Assembly: GCF_013415125.1 (NCBI RefSeq)
Contig: NZ_JACCDE010000019.1
Span: 41,029 to 105,028, forward strand
Origin: Vreelandella glaciei
GTDB taxonomy: Bacteria; Pseudomonadota; Gammaproteobacteria; Pseudomonadales; Halomonadaceae
Direction of reading: 5' to 3'
Length of the DNA: 64,000 nucleotides
Under the pieces are notes generated by a model. It was not told the origin of the DNA, made no database searches, and worked only from the letters and a program-made list of their open reading frames with translations. The position numbers and the translations under genes are program-made. Positions 16,601-25,720 of the stretch are shown one piece after another; the stretch's first letter is position 1; the number at the start of each line of letters is the position of its first letter.

Positions 16601-17806
16601 TTACGCCTCTCCCTGGGTATCAGTCTCGGTGCCCACGTCTAAATCCAACGACTGCGCCCCGCGGGGATAAGCCTCGGGGTAGCGACGGATGTGGCGTTTT
16701 AACTGATCGAATTGGCGCTGCAACGACGGAGTGATATCGGCATACACATCGCTGATCAGGCTCTCCAGCGGCGGTGACGAGCGTTTCTCTGCTCGCTTCA
16801 TGGTTTCCAGCACTTCACGACGCAGGGTTTCCTGCTGGGAGGTCTCCTCCTCTTCGCTCCACCATTGTTTCTTCAGGAGCCATTTTTGCAGCCGCAGCAG
16901 TGGGTCTTTGGCGCGCCACACCTCCTCCTCATCTTTCGAGCGGTAGCCAGAAGGGTCATCGGAAGAGGAGTGTGCGGCAAGGCGATAGCTCATGGCCTCG
17001 ATCAATACCGGCTGATTTTGCTCAACGGCGATCTTACGTGCCAGCCGGGTTGCCTCGTAAACAGCCAGCACGTCGTTGCCATCTACCCGGATCACATGCA
17101 TGTGGTAGCCAAAGGCACGCGGTGCGATACCGTCGGCAGCAAACTGCTCGACGGCAGGAGTGGAAATCGCATAGCCATTGTTACGGCAGAAGAAAATCAC
17201 CGGCACCTGATGCACTGAGGCCATATTCAGCGCGGCGTGGAAATCACCCTCTGAGGCAGCGCCTTCCCCAAAAAAAGTTAACGTGCAGTGACCGTTACCA
17301 GCCAATTTTTGGCCGTAAGCGTAACCCGTGGCCTGAGGAATCTGAGTCGCTAAGGGGGACGAAATGGTCATGTAGTGCAGCTTGCGCGACCCATAATGAA
17401 TCGGCATTTGACGGCCTTTGCCGTAGTCCAGCTCGTTGCCGAACAGCTGATTCATAAATTCGTCGATTGAGAAGCCGCGATACATCAAGGCGCCCTGCTC
17501 GCGGTACTGCGCCATAATCATATCGGCGTCATTTAGCGCAGCGGTGGCGCCCACTACGGCGGCCTCTTCCCCGGTACACTGCATGTAGAAGCTCAACCGC
17601 CCCTGGCGCTGAGCGGCCATCATGCGTTCATCGAGAATACGCGTGGCCAGCATTGCCTGGTAAATGCGCCGGGCATGGTCACGTTCAAGCGCCGGTTCAA
17701 TGGCGCCGCTATAGAGCTCACCCTCGGGATTAAGCAGGCTAAAGGTGGGAATCGAAAATTCGTCGCCGGTCATGAACTCCGGCTGGTGTACGTACTGTGT
17801 CATCAT
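16601..17806 (-). CDS. bkdA1: Branched-chain 2-oxoacid dehydrogenase E1 alpha subunit
   Basis: 401 residues. Thiamine diphosphate motif [10 protein letters not shown] at 180-189 with the closing NN at 209-210; the YREQG motif at 101-105 is typical of E1-alpha. Residues 277-290 ([14 protein letters not shown]) match the loop that in mammalian BCKDH carries the two regulatory phosphoserines, and S280 and S290 keep the same 10-residue spacing. First gene of the bkdA1-bkdA2-bkdB-kinase operon; AAGGA precedes the ATG by 5 nt. The upstream region to 17973 is the only plausible promoter site; I see no certain operator in it. Confidence 0.93.
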   Translation of the reverse strand: MMTQYVHQPEFMTGDEFSIPTFSLLNPEGELYSGAIEPALERDHARRIYQAMLATRILDERMMAAQRQGRLSFYMQCTGEEAAVVGATAALNDADMIMAQYREQGALMYRGFSIDEFMNQLFGNELDYGKGRQMPIHYGSRKLHYMTISSPLATQIPQATGYAYGQKLAGNGHCTLTFFGEGAASEGDFHAALNMASVHQVPVIFFCRNNGYAISTPAVEQFAADGIAPRAFGYHMHVIRVDGNDVLAVYEATRLARKIAVEQNQPVLIEAMSYRLAAHSSSDDPSGYRSKDEEEVWRAKDPLLRLQKWLLKKQWWSEEEETSQQETLRREVLETMKRAEKRSSPPLESLISDVYADITPSLQRQFDQLKRHIRRYPEAYPRGAQSLDLDVGTETDTQGEA

Positions 17807-17954
17807 TATTGTCCTTGTTTTACCCCTTTTGAGGGCAGTGTTGTTGGTATTGACCGTTTATGCCAGTGGATTTATCTGCCATAGGCCAACGCAACATCCA
17901 GGGTTACCACAACAATAAGGACAGTACCGCAGCACAAGAACTTTAGGGATGCTA

Positions 17955-17988
17955 CTTAAGGCGCAGAGAGAGCTTAAGGCGCAGAGAG
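17955..17988. repeat. Short tandem duplication over the end of yehW
   Basis: CTTAAGGCGCAGAGAG occurs at 17955-17970 and again at 17973-17988, an 18-bp period. The second copy spans the yehW stop codon and its last codons; the first lies just downstream. It looks like a recent slippage duplication of the gene's 3' end. Confidence 0.85.
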
Positions 17989-18747
17989 GCGGGAACGTAG
18001 TTGACGCTGCAGCAGTTCAAACAGGCTGTCGACCGTCAATGCCAATAACGCAATGGTCAACGCCCCCTGAACTACATAGGCCATATTGCCGTTAACGATG
18101 CCGGAGATAATCGGGTCGCCAAGGTTACTGGCTCCAACAGTCGCCCCCAGAGCAGCCGTGGCGATATTGATGGTGACAGAGGTGCGAATGCCCGCCAGGA
18201 TGACTGGGGCCGCCAGCGGCAGCTCGACATAACGCAATGTCTGTGTCGGCGTCATGCCCATGGCGTGTGCGGCGGTCTTTATGTCGATATCAACCGCCTG
18301 CAGTCCGGCAAGCGTATTACGCACGATGGGCAGCATGCCATACAGCATCAAGGCGACAATGATGGGCAAGGTACCAAATCCGAGTACAGGTACCGCCAGC
18401 GCCAGCACGGCCACAGGCGGGAAGGTTTGTCCCAGCGAGGCCAACTGCCCTACCAGCGGTAAAAAATCACTGCCGCGCTCGCGAGTTACCGCAATGCCAG
18501 CTGAGACGCCTACAACAACGGTCACAAGCGCCGCTATGCCCACCACAAGGAGGTGGCGGCCCAGCAGTACATAGAAATCAGCCCGGTCATAAATCACCTG
18601 CCTGGCATCGGGTTCTATCCAGCGAAACAGTGGCTCGGCAGCAGACATGGCCACAACGCTGAGCAACAGCAGTGCTCCCCACACCAGTGGCCAAAGCCAC
18701 AGCGGGGCTCTTTTGCGTGGCTGCGCGACACTCAGCGAATTACTCAC
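17974..18747 (-). CDS. yehW: Osmoprotectant ABC transporter permease, YehW-like
   Basis: 257 residues from a GTG at 18747, about six predicted membrane spans. The binding-protein-dependent permease signature (EAA-like loop, HAMGMTPTQTLRYVELPLAAPVILAGIR) is near 150-180. I chose GTG 18747 because AAAGGAAG precedes it by 5 nt and it overlaps the ATPase end by only 8 nt; the longest frame would overlap by 92 nt. It is the last gene of a binding protein-permease-ATPase-permease set in the same order as E. coli yehZYXW. The second permease of a heterodimeric channel for betaine-like osmolytes. Confidence 0.88.
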   Translation of the reverse strand: MSNSLSVAQPRKRAPLWLWPLVWGALLLLSVVAMSAAEPLFRWIEPDARQVIYDRADFYVLLGRHLLVVGIAALVTVVVGVSAGIAVTRERGSDFLPLVGQLASLGQTFPPVAVLALAVPVLGFGTLPIIVALMLYGMLPIVRNTLAGLQAVDIDIKTAAHAMGMTPTQTLRYVELPLAAPVILAGIRTSVTINIATAALGATVGASNLGDPIISGIVNGNMAYVVQGALTIALLALTVDSLFELLQRQLRSRLSAP

Positions 18748-19702
18748 GCGCACTTCCTTTATCCAGTTGTGCTTCCTTGATGATCCTGCGCAGCGATAGC
18801 TCGCCAATGGGGACATCGTGCTGATCGACAACTGTAAGCCTATCGCTGTGGTCGCGCAGCATCATGGAAAGCGCCTGACGCAGCGAAAAATCGGCCGGGA
18901 TTCGTGATTGAGCGGGCAGAGTCGGCCCCATGGAGGTCATGTGATCTTTAACGCGGGTTAAAGCAGCCTGTTTGAGCCCCCGTTCAAGCCCTCCCAACAA
19001 TGACTCGACAAACGAGTCGGCTGGCTGTTGCAACAGCGCGAGCGGAGAACCCTGCTGCACGATTCGCCCTTCGCGCATCACCACCAAATGATCCGCTAGC
19101 TTGAGGGCTTCATCCATGTCATGGGTAACGAAGACCACCGTTTTGTGCAGCCGCGCCTGTAGTTTGGCCAGCTCATCCTGAAGCTTTTCACGGGTAATCG
19201 GATCAAGGGCGCCGAAAGGTTCATCCATCAGCAAAATATCGGGGTCCGCGGCCAATGCCCTTGCCACACCGACTCGTTGCGCCTGCCCACCTGAAAGCTG
19301 GTGAGGATATTTATGCGCAAACTCCCCGACAGGCAAGCCTAGCAAGTCCATCAACTCTTCGACCCGCCCCTGGACATCGGCGGCTGACCACTTCAATAAA
19401 CGCGGTACCAAACCAATATTGCGCGCCACGTTCCAGTGAGGGAACAAACCGGTGTGCTGAATGACATAACCAATCCGGCGGCGTAGCTTTACCGGGTCAT
19501 ACACCTCAATGGCCTGGCCATCCAGAATAATGTCACCCTCGCTATGCTCGATTAAGCGATTGATCATGCGCAGCGTGGTCGATTTACCACAGCCGGAGGT
19601 ACCTACCAGCGCACAAAATTTGCCCTTAGGCACACGCAGCGAAATATCATCCACCGCGGTTTCTTCACCAAATCGCTTTGAGACATGGGAAAGCTCAATC
19701 AT
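18740..19702 (-). CDS. yehX: Osmoprotectant ABC transporter ATPase, YehX/OpuCA-like
   Basis: 320 residues. Walker A GTSGCGKST (34-42), signature LSGGQAQRVGVARAL, Walker B ILLMDEPFGALDP, H-loop VVFVTHDMDEALKLAD. The C-terminal ~100 residues contain a CBS-like stretch (SLRQALSMMLRDHSDRLTVVDQHDVPIGELSLRRII), which in OpuA/OpuC-type ATPases senses ionic strength or nucleotides; only one full CBS unit is visible. It overlaps yehY by 4 nt and yehW by 8 nt, so the operon is translationally coupled. It energises uptake through the flanking permeases. Confidence 0.92.
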   Translation of the reverse strand: MIELSHVSKRFGEETAVDDISLRVPKGKFCALVGTSGCGKSTTLRMINRLIEHSEGDIILDGQAIEVYDPVKLRRRIGYVIQHTGLFPHWNVARNIGLVPRLLKWSAADVQGRVEELMDLLGLPVGEFAHKYPHQLSGGQAQRVGVARALAADPDILLMDEPFGALDPITREKLQDELAKLQARLHKTVVFVTHDMDEALKLADHLVVMREGRIVQQGSPLALLQQPADSFVESLLGGLERGLKQAALTRVKDHMTSMGPTLPAQSRIPADFSLRQALSMMLRDHSDRLTVVDQHDVPIGELSLRRIIKEAQLDKGSARE

Positions 19703-20898
19703 CGTGTTCCTCCGGGGCGCAGTGCTTCTGCCAGGGCGCCCAAGCCCGCATCCACGACCAGAGCCAGCATTAAAATGGGCAGTGCGCCGAGCAGAACCAT
19801 GTCCATGGCTGCTTGACCCAAACCCTGAAAAATAAAGGTGCCGAGCCCACCCGCCCCGATCAAAGCGGCAACGGCGGTAAGACCAATGGCCTGAACCGTG
19901 GTAATACGCACCCCCTCAAGTAGCACCGGCAGCGCCAGCGGTAGCCGCACCTGCCAAAAACGCTGGCCAGCACGCATTCCCATCCCCTTGGCGGCTTCCA
20001 GGGTATCGGGGCTTACTTCTTCAAGAGCGATATAGGTGTTACGCACCATGGGGAGCAGGCTATAGGCAATCAGTGCGATCAAGGCAGGCGTCGTACCGAT
20101 CCCGCTAACGCCAAGCTGGCCTAGCAATGGCACGTTGGCAGCAAGCCAAGCAAGCGGCGCCAGTAGCAGGCCAAACAAGGCAAGACTGGGAATGGTTTGT
20201 AGAAAATTGAGTACTGCGAAAGCGCTTTTCTGCAGCCGTGCATAGCGGCGCATCAGCATCGCTAGCACTAAGCCAACCACCACGCTAATACTGACGGCAG
20301 CCCCAACCAGCGTCACGTGCTGACCAATAGCTCTCAGAAACTGCCGATCACGCGCCTTAAACTCCTGCACCAAGGCAAGGCTATCCAGCCACAAAGTTGC
20401 ACACAGCCACCACACCAATGCCACGCCACATAACAGCAGCGTGGGCCAGAGACGAGTGAGCTTTAAGCGTAAGCGTATTTCAATTAAGCACAGTAGTAAT
20501 ACAAACAGCACTACCCAATACGCTGCCCCCAGGCCTAAACGCGCCTGGGGCAGTTCAGGGTCAATCAGTAAATAGCTGCTGGCAATTAACCCCACGGGCA
20601 TGAGTGCCATCAAGGTCATTACTGCCGCTAACAGAGCGCGATAGTGCCGGGGACTCGGTTGCCACGCTAATATGCCAATGAAACTGAGCAGTAATGTGGC
20701 TAACAGCGCGCCGGGCCAGCCTAAGGCCTCAAGCGCGCCGTAGCTCGTTCCCTGAACAATCCGATTGGGAGCCATGCTAACCACGTCCAAACTCCAGAAT
20801 GCGGCCAGCATGATAAGACTGAGGCTAACAAGCACAGTGTTAGGGTGCCGCCCATCCCAGCGAAGCCGAGGGGTGGACAATGCATCCAGCAACGACAT
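19699..20898 (-). CDS. yehY: Osmoprotectant ABC transporter permease with extra N-terminal membrane domain, YehY-like
   Basis: 399 residues. The C-terminal ~210 residues are a standard osmoprotectant permease (LEAAKGMGMRAGQRFWQVRLPLALPVLLEGVR, EAA loop). The N-terminal ~175 residues add about five membrane spans not found in OpuCB-type permeases but present in E. coli YehY, which has a similar length. Gene order (binding protein, long permease, ATPase, short permease) also matches yehZYXW. It forms the translocation channel with YehW. The first gene after the binding protein, 27 nt apart. Confidence 0.9.
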   Translation of the reverse strand: MSLLDALSTPRLRWDGRHPNTVLVSLSLIMLAAFWSLDVVSMAPNRIVQGTSYGALEALGWPGALLATLLLSFIGILAWQPSPRHYRALLAAVMTLMALMPVGLIASSYLLIDPELPQARLGLGAAYWVVLFVLLLCLIEIRLRLKLTRLWPTLLLCGVALVWWLCATLWLDSLALVQEFKARDRQFLRAIGQHVTLVGAAVSISVVVGLVLAMLMRRYARLQKSAFAVLNFLQTIPSLALFGLLLAPLAWLAANVPLLGQLGVSGIGTTPALIALIAYSLLPMVRNTYIALEEVSPDTLEAAKGMGMRAGQRFWQVRLPLALPVLLEGVRITTVQAIGLTAVAALIGAGGLGTFIFQGLGQAAMDMVLLGALPILMLALVVDAGLGALAEALRPGGTR

Positions 20899-20925
20899 TA
20901 ATTAGCTATCCCAGGCATAAACACA

Positions 20926-21852
20926 TTAATCAGCTAGCGTATCCAGATAGTCGCTGGCCACTTGGGTCGGTGACAGCCCGTTAACGGCAACATCTGCATT
21001 TAACGTTTGCAGAGTGACCAGATCAAGGGTGGCAAAGACCTCGTTGAGCAGCGCTTCCATTTCGGGATACGTTTCCAGCACGCTTTCACGCACCACGGGG
21101 GCAGGCTGGTATACGGGCTGCACGCCTTTAGTATCTTCCAGTACGACCAGACCCAGTGCACTTAAGCCACCGTCGGTGCCATAAGTCATGGCGGCGTTAA
21201 CGCCACTGGTTTGCTGGGCGGCGGCACGCATGGTGGCAGCAGTATTGCCACCCGACAGCACCAGCAGTTGCTCATCGCTCAATTCAAAACCGTAGGCTTC
21301 CTGAAACGCAGGTAACGCCTGTGCGGATTCCACAAATTCAGCGCTGGCGGCGAATTTGAACTCCCCTCCTTCCGCCAGATAGGCCGCGAGGTCTTCTAAA
21401 CTGACCAATTCATTTTCAGTGGCTACGTCTTCGCGGACGCTCATTGCCCAGGTGTTGTTAGCACTAGCTGGCTGCAGCCAGACCAAGCCTTGTTCCGCGT
21501 CACGCTCTTTAACGGTTTCGAACGCTTGATCCGCATCGTTCCACACTGGACTGTCGGCCATATCAAAAAAGAAGGCACCATTGCCCGTGTACTCAGGGTA
21601 CACATCAATTTCGCCAGCTTCTAATGCCGACCGCACAACGCTAGTACCACCAAGCTGTAAGCGGTTTTCGGTAGCAATATCGTTGCGTTCCAAAGTCTGA
21701 ATGATCAGCTCACCCAACACCGACCCTTCCGTGTCGATCTTGGAGGACACCACTACCGGCTCATTGGCGCTGGCCTGGGAAAGGGAAAAAACGGATACGG
21801 CGCAAGCAACGATTAGGGGCTTAGCAATGATAGGATTAGCTGAAAAGCGCAT
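20926..21852 (-). CDS. yehZ: Osmoprotectant-binding periplasmic protein, YehZ/OsmF-like
   Basis: 308 residues with a clear Sec signal peptide, likely cleaved after ASA at 27-29. The mature part fits the OpuAC/OsmF solute-binding family: VVSSKIDTEGSVLGELIIQTLERN at the N-terminus and the DVYPEYTGNG motif near 115. It probably binds glycine betaine or a related osmolyte; OsmF-type proteins often bind with low affinity. First gene of the four-gene transporter operon, just downstream of cysS on the same strand with a 98-bp gap that must hold its promoter. The choice of ligand is inference. Confidence 0.9.
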   Translation of the reverse strand: MRFSANPIIAKPLIVACAVSVFSLSQASANEPVVVSSKIDTEGSVLGELIIQTLERNDIATENRLQLGGTSVVRSALEAGEIDVYPEYTGNGAFFFDMADSPVWNDADQAFETVKERDAEQGLVWLQPASANNTWAMSVREDVATENELVSLEDLAAYLAEGGEFKFAASAEFVESAQALPAFQEAYGFELSDEQLLVLSGGNTAATMRAAAQQTSGVNAAMTYGTDGGLSALGLVVLEDTKGVQPVYQPAPVVRESVLETYPEMEALLNEVFATLDLVTLQTLNADVAVNGLSPTQVASDYLDTLAD

Positions 21853-21886
21853 CTTGGAATTCCTTTTGAAGTGGGCTTTTTACTGA

Positions 21887-21909
21887 GGCTCTTATGAAGT
21901 ATAAGAGCC
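21887..21909 (-). terminator. Hairpin between cysS and the osmoprotectant operon
   Basis: Perfect 9-bp stem GGCTCTTAT / ATAAGAGCC with loop GAAGT. It is downstream of cysS on the minus strand. There is no run of T directly after the stem, so it may be a weak terminator or an RNA-stabilising hairpin. Confidence 0.4.
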
Positions 21910-21956
21910 ATCAGCGTTTAAGTCAGAGCCTAAGATAAAGCCATCGGCGTTTAAGT
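21907..21956. repeat. 17-bp direct repeat over the cysS stop codon
   Basis: GCCATCRGCGTTTAAGT occurs at 21907-21923 and 21940-21956 (one mismatch, period 33 bp). The second copy includes the cysS stop; the first lies downstream. It resembles the duplication at the end of yehW. Confidence 0.85.
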
Positions 21957-23357
21957 TGCTTCTAACACCCAAGAAGTACCTTCGCGTGAGTCTTTAAGAA
22001 TAATCCCTAGGGCTGAGAGCTCATCGCGAATCGCATCCGCCTGAGCGAAGTCCTTATTCGCTTTCGCCTCAATACGTTGAGCAATTTTCGCTTCAATCTC
22101 GCTTTCGCTAAGCGGCATACCCTGTTGCTGCGTGCCTTTCAGGAAAATTTGCGGCGCCTGCTGAAGCAGCCCCAAAATAGCCCCTAGCTGCTTGAGCTCG
22201 CCCCCAAGCCTAGCGGCCTCGTCGGGCTGCTCCTGCTTGGCGCGATTGACCTCACGCGCCAGCTCAAACATGACCGCCAGCGCTTCAGGCGTGTTGAAGT
22301 CATCGTCCATGACCTGAGTAAAACGCTCTCGGTAAGGGGATGCCTTACTGCTGGCAATAGCGTCAGTGTCGACGCCTTCTAGCGCTGTGTATAAACGTGT
22401 CAGCGATTTGCGTGCTTCGGTCAGTGAATCCACCGAATAGTTGATCGGGCTACGATAGTGACTGGCCACCAGCAGAAAGCGCACCACTTCAGGGTCGTGT
22501 TCGGCCAGTACATCGCGAATGGTGAAGAAGTTGCCCAGAGATTTGGACATCTTCTCCTTGTTCACCCGCACTGCCCCAGCGTGCATCCAGGTGTTGACGT
22601 AGGTCTTGCCAGTGGCCGCTTCGCTTTGCGCAATCTCATTTTCATGATGCGGAAAGGTTAGATCCGGCCCGCCACCGTGAATATCGAAGGTATCACCCAA
22701 GCAGCAGGTCGACATCGCCGAGCACTCGATGTGCCAGCCGGGACGCCCATTCCCCCACGGCGACGACCAGTGGGCCTCACCCGGTTTGGCAGCCTTCCAA
22801 AGTACAAAGTCGAGTGGGTCTTCTTTATGAACATCAACATCCACCCGAGCACCAGAGCGCATATCGTCTAGTTGGCGATTATTGAGCTTGCCGTAATTGG
22901 CAAATTTGCGTACACGGTAGTAAACATCGCCGTTATCGGCCGCATAGGCAAAGCCTTTTTCAATCAGCGTTTCAATCATTGCCACGATATCGTCGATATG
23001 ACCGGTGGCGCGGGGCTCATGAGTCGGTGGCAAAACAAACAGACGCGCTTCATCTTCGTGCATGGCGGCAATCATGCGCTCGGTTAGCGCGGTGATGCTT
23101 TCACCATTTTCGTCAGCACGCTTCAGTATCTTGTCATCAATATCGGTAATGTTGCGCACATAGTTAACATCGTAGCCACGCTCACGCAGGTAGCGGGTGA
23201 TGACGTCAAAGGCGACCATGACGCGGGCATGACCAAGATGGCAATAGTCATACACCGTCATGCCGCAGACATACATGCTGACTTTTCCCGCTACAAGCGG
23301 GGTGAAAGGTTCTTTGCGACGCGTCAGCGTATTGTAAATATGCATATGGCTATCCAT
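21951..23357 (-). CDS. cysS: Cysteinyl-tRNA synthetase
   Basis: 468 residues, a normal length for class Ia CysRS. The HIGH-type motif HLGH is at 40-43, KMSKS near 270 ([12 protein letters not shown]), and the zinc-binding set is present: C31 in [10 protein letters not shown], the IECSAM cysteine, and the histidines of [14 protein letters not shown]. It charges tRNA-Cys. AGGA lies 5 nt before the ATG at 23357. It follows glnS by 14 nt on the same strand, so glnS-cysS is probably an operon. The 3' end overlaps a short direct repeat. Confidence 0.97.
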   Translation of the reverse strand: MDSHMHIYNTLTRRKEPFTPLVAGKVSMYVCGMTVYDYCHLGHARVMVAFDVITRYLRERGYDVNYVRNITDIDDKILKRADENGESITALTERMIAAMHEDEARLFVLPPTHEPRATGHIDDIVAMIETLIEKGFAYAADNGDVYYRVRKFANYGKLNNRQLDDMRSGARVDVDVHKEDPLDFVLWKAAKPGEAHWSSPWGNGRPGWHIECSAMSTCCLGDTFDIHGGGPDLTFPHHENEIAQSEAATGKTYVNTWMHAGAVRVNKEKMSKSLGNFFTIRDVLAEHDPEVVRFLLVASHYRSPINYSVDSLTEARKSLTRLYTALEGVDTDAIASSKASPYRERFTQVMDDDFNTPEALAVMFELAREVNRAKQEQPDEAARLGGELKQLGAILGLLQQAPQIFLKGTQQQGMPLSESEIEAKIAQRIEAKANKDFAQADAIRDELSALGIILKDSREGTSWVLEAT

Positions 23358-23371
23358 GTTTTTCCTGGCCT

Positions 23372-25051
23372 TTAGCCCTTCTGCTTGATTTTTGCCCAGC
23401 TATCTTTTAATCCAACGGTGCGGTTAAACACTAAATGCTCTGGCGTGGAATCATGACGATCTGCACAGAAGTAACCGACGCGCTCGAACTGGAAGCGTGA
23501 TTCGGGCGTGGCCTCCGCAAGGCTTGGCTCGCCAATTGCCTGACAAACGACCAGCGATTCCGGATTTAAGTGCTCTAGGAAGTCGACATCTTTGTCACGA
23601 TCTGGTTGCTCAACGGTGAACAGGTTGTCATACAGGCGCACTTCCACTGGCAAACCGTGGTCAGCACTTACCCAATGAATAACCCCTTTCACCTTGCGGC
23701 CTTCCGGGTTTTTGCCCAGCGTATCGAAATCCACTGAACAATGCAGCTCGCTGATGTCACCGGCCGCGTCCTTAATTACCTCGTCACAGCGAATCACATA
23801 GCTATTGCGCAGACGCACTTCTTTACCTGGCGCGAGGCGGAAGAACTTCTTAGGCGCATCTACCATAAAGTCGTCTTGATCGATGTAAAGCTCCCGAGTA
23901 AAGGGCACCTTGCGCATCGTCATATCTTCACGTGCAGGATGCCCTGGCACTTCATACATCTCTTTGTGATCTTCCGGCACATTGGTGAGCACGACTTTCA
24001 GCGGCTTTAACACACACATGGCGCGCGGGGCATTGTCTTCAAGATCCGAGCGAATGGCGTGGGTTAACATGGCGATATCCACAAGGCCACCGTCGGCACG
24101 GGTAACGCCAATCATCTCGCAGAATTTGCGGATAGAGGTCGGTGTATAACCGCGGCGACGCATGCCGGAGATCGTCGGCATCCGTGGGTCATCCCAGCCA
24201 TCGACAATCTGTTCGTCCACCAACAGCTTCAACTTGCGCTTGGAGGTTAACGTGTAATCAAGATTGAGACGGGCAAATTCGATTTGGCGCGGCTTGGCGG
24301 GCACAGGAAGGTTATTTAAAAACCACTCATACAGCGGGCGGTGATCTTCAAACTCCAGAGTACAGATCGAGTGCGTAACACCTTCAATGGCATCCGACTG
24401 ACCATGGGTGAAATCATAAGAAGGGTAGATTTTCCACTTATCGCCCGTTTGGTGATGGCTGGCGTGGCGGATGCGGTAAAGGATAGGGTCGCGCAAGTTG
24501 ATATTAGGCGACGCCATGTCAATTTTAGCGCGCACGACCTTTTCACTTTCACCAAATTCGCCTTCGCGCATTCGCGCCAGCAGATCAAGGTTCTCTTCGG
24601 CGCTACGCTCACGGTAAGGGCTGGGGGTGCCCGGTGCCGTCAGCGTGCCGCGGTACTCGCGAATTTCATCCGGCGAAAGATCGTCCACGTAGGCTTTTCC
24701 TTCACGCATCAAGTGCTGCGCCCAGGTATAGAGCTGGTCGAAGTAGTCAGAAGCAAAACGCACAGGGCCTGCCCATTCAAAGCCTAGCCAGGTGACATCC
24801 TCTTTGATCGCATCGATGTACGCCTGTTCTTCTTTCGCCGGGTTGGTATCATCAAAACGCAGATGACATTCGCCACCCATTTGCTCCGCCAGCCCAAAAT
24901 TGAGACAGATCGACTTTGCATGGCCGATGTGCAAAAAACCGTTGGGCTCGGGGGGGAAGCGTGTCACGATTTTAGTGACCTGGCCGCCCTCGATTTCGTC
25001 GCGTACTTGGTTGCGAATGAAGTTCGGCGCTGGGGTGGTCTCGTTGGTCAT
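23372..25051 (-). CDS. glnS: Glutaminyl-tRNA synthetase
   Basis: 559 residues, the typical bacterial GlnRS length. The class I HIGH motif appears in [17 protein letters not shown] near 32-48 and the KMSKS equivalent as TSKRKL near 265. The N-terminal catalytic domain and C-terminal two-barrel anticodon-binding domain are both present ([23 protein letters not shown] near the C-terminal end). It charges tRNA-Gln directly, the gammaproteobacterial route. It is divergent from ppiB; a perfect TATAAT lies at 25144-25149 on this strand about 90 nt upstream. Confidence 0.97.
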   Translation of the reverse strand: MTNETTPAPNFIRNQVRDEIEGGQVTKIVTRFPPEPNGFLHIGHAKSICLNFGLAEQMGGECHLRFDDTNPAKEEQAYIDAIKEDVTWLGFEWAGPVRFASDYFDQLYTWAQHLMREGKAYVDDLSPDEIREYRGTLTAPGTPSPYRERSAEENLDLLARMREGEFGESEKVVRAKIDMASPNINLRDPILYRIRHASHHQTGDKWKIYPSYDFTHGQSDAIEGVTHSICTLEFEDHRPLYEWFLNNLPVPAKPRQIEFARLNLDYTLTSKRKLKLLVDEQIVDGWDDPRMPTISGMRRRGYTPTSIRKFCEMIGVTRADGGLVDIAMLTHAIRSDLEDNAPRAMCVLKPLKVVLTNVPEDHKEMYEVPGHPAREDMTMRKVPFTRELYIDQDDFMVDAPKKFFRLAPGKEVRLRNSYVIRCDEVIKDAAGDISELHCSVDFDTLGKNPEGRKVKGVIHWVSADHGLPVEVRLYDNLFTVEQPDRDKDVDFLEHLNPESLVVCQAIGEPSLAEATPESRFQFERVGYFCADRHDSTPEHLVFNRTVGLKDSWAKIKQKG

Positions 25052-25098
25052 GGTGGTGTTGATAACCTCGTGGTGGATGGCGTACTGAGCCGTGAGAA

Positions 25099-25115
25099 CA
25101 TAGGATACTCCTATG
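25099..25115. promoter_or_regulatory. Perfect 7-3-7 palindrome in the glnS 5' leader
   Basis: CATAGGA-TAC-TCCTATG is a perfect inverted repeat between the glnS start and its predicted -10 box. It could be an operator or an mRNA leader hairpin. No known regulator consensus comes to mind. Confidence 0.5.
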
Positions 25116-25143
25116 GCCCTTCGCGGTGCAGGGCAAAACCGCT

Positions 25144-25149
25144 ATTATA
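25144..25149 (-). promoter_or_regulatory. Sigma-70 -10 box for glnS
   Basis: On the minus strand the sequence reads CACGTTATAATAGCGG with a perfect TATAAT. A -35 hexamer is not well placed (TTGGCG at 19 nt). On the plus strand the same site reads TATTAT and might serve ppiB. Confidence 0.5.
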
Positions 25150-25206
25150 ACGTGACGCCGATGCACAGCGCCAAGGCGAACGCCTTTATTGAACAGGAAT
25201 TTATCC

Positions 25207-25707
25207 ATGATCGTATTACAGACGAACCACGGTGACATCACCATCGCGCTTAACCATGAAAAAGCGCCGATTAGCGCGGCGAACTTTGAGCAGTACGTTC
25301 GCGACGGGTTTTATGACGGCACCCTGTTTCACCGGGTGATTGACGGATTCATGGTCCAAGGCGGCGGTTTTGATAAAGACTTCGAGCAGAAGCCGACCGG
25401 TGACCCGATCGAGAACGAAGCCGACAACGGCTTAAAAAACACTATCGGTACGCTAGCCATGGCTCGCACCCAGGACCCGCATTCTGCCACTGCGCAGTTT
25501 TTTATTAATGTAGGCGACAATAGCTTTCTTGATCACAGCGGTAAAAGTCTTCAAGGCTGGGGCTATGCGGTATTTGGCGAAGTCGTTGACGGTATGGAAG
25601 TGGTCAACGAGATTAAAAACGTGGCCACTACACGCCGCGGCATGCACGCCGATGTACCCGCTGAAGACGTGATCATCGAACGCGCTTACATGAAGGAAGC
25701 GGAATGA
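25207..25707 (+). CDS. ppiB: Peptidyl-prolyl cis-trans isomerase B (cytoplasmic cyclophilin)
   Basis: 166 residues from the ATG at 25207, the usual size for PpiB. Cyclophilin motifs: FDGT-type [19 protein letters not shown] near 39-57 with the catalytic arginine in [11 protein letters not shown] near 85, [13 protein letters not shown] near 95, and the [16 protein letters not shown] end. An in-frame TTG at 25189 lacks a ribosome binding site, whereas AGGAA precedes 25207. No signal peptide, so cytoplasmic. It is followed by lpxH after 13 nt, a common pairing in gammaproteobacteria. Confidence 0.95.
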   Translation: MIVLQTNHGDITIALNHEKAPISAANFEQYVRDGFYDGTLFHRVIDGFMVQGGGFDKDFEQKPTGDPIENEADNGLKNTIGTLAMARTQDPHSATAQFFINVGDNSFLDHSGKSLQGWGYAVFGEVVDGMEVVNEIKNVATTRRGMHADVPAEDVIIERAYMKEAE

Positions 25708-25720
25708 CACTGGGAGCTTT

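Noticed and set aside
16774..17457. 227-codon plus-strand open frame
   Set aside because: It lies wholly inside bkdA1 on the opposite strand, and the translation is Arg/Pro/Ser-rich with no family features.
24341..24787. 148-codon plus-strand open frame
   Set aside because: Antisense to glnS; no family features.
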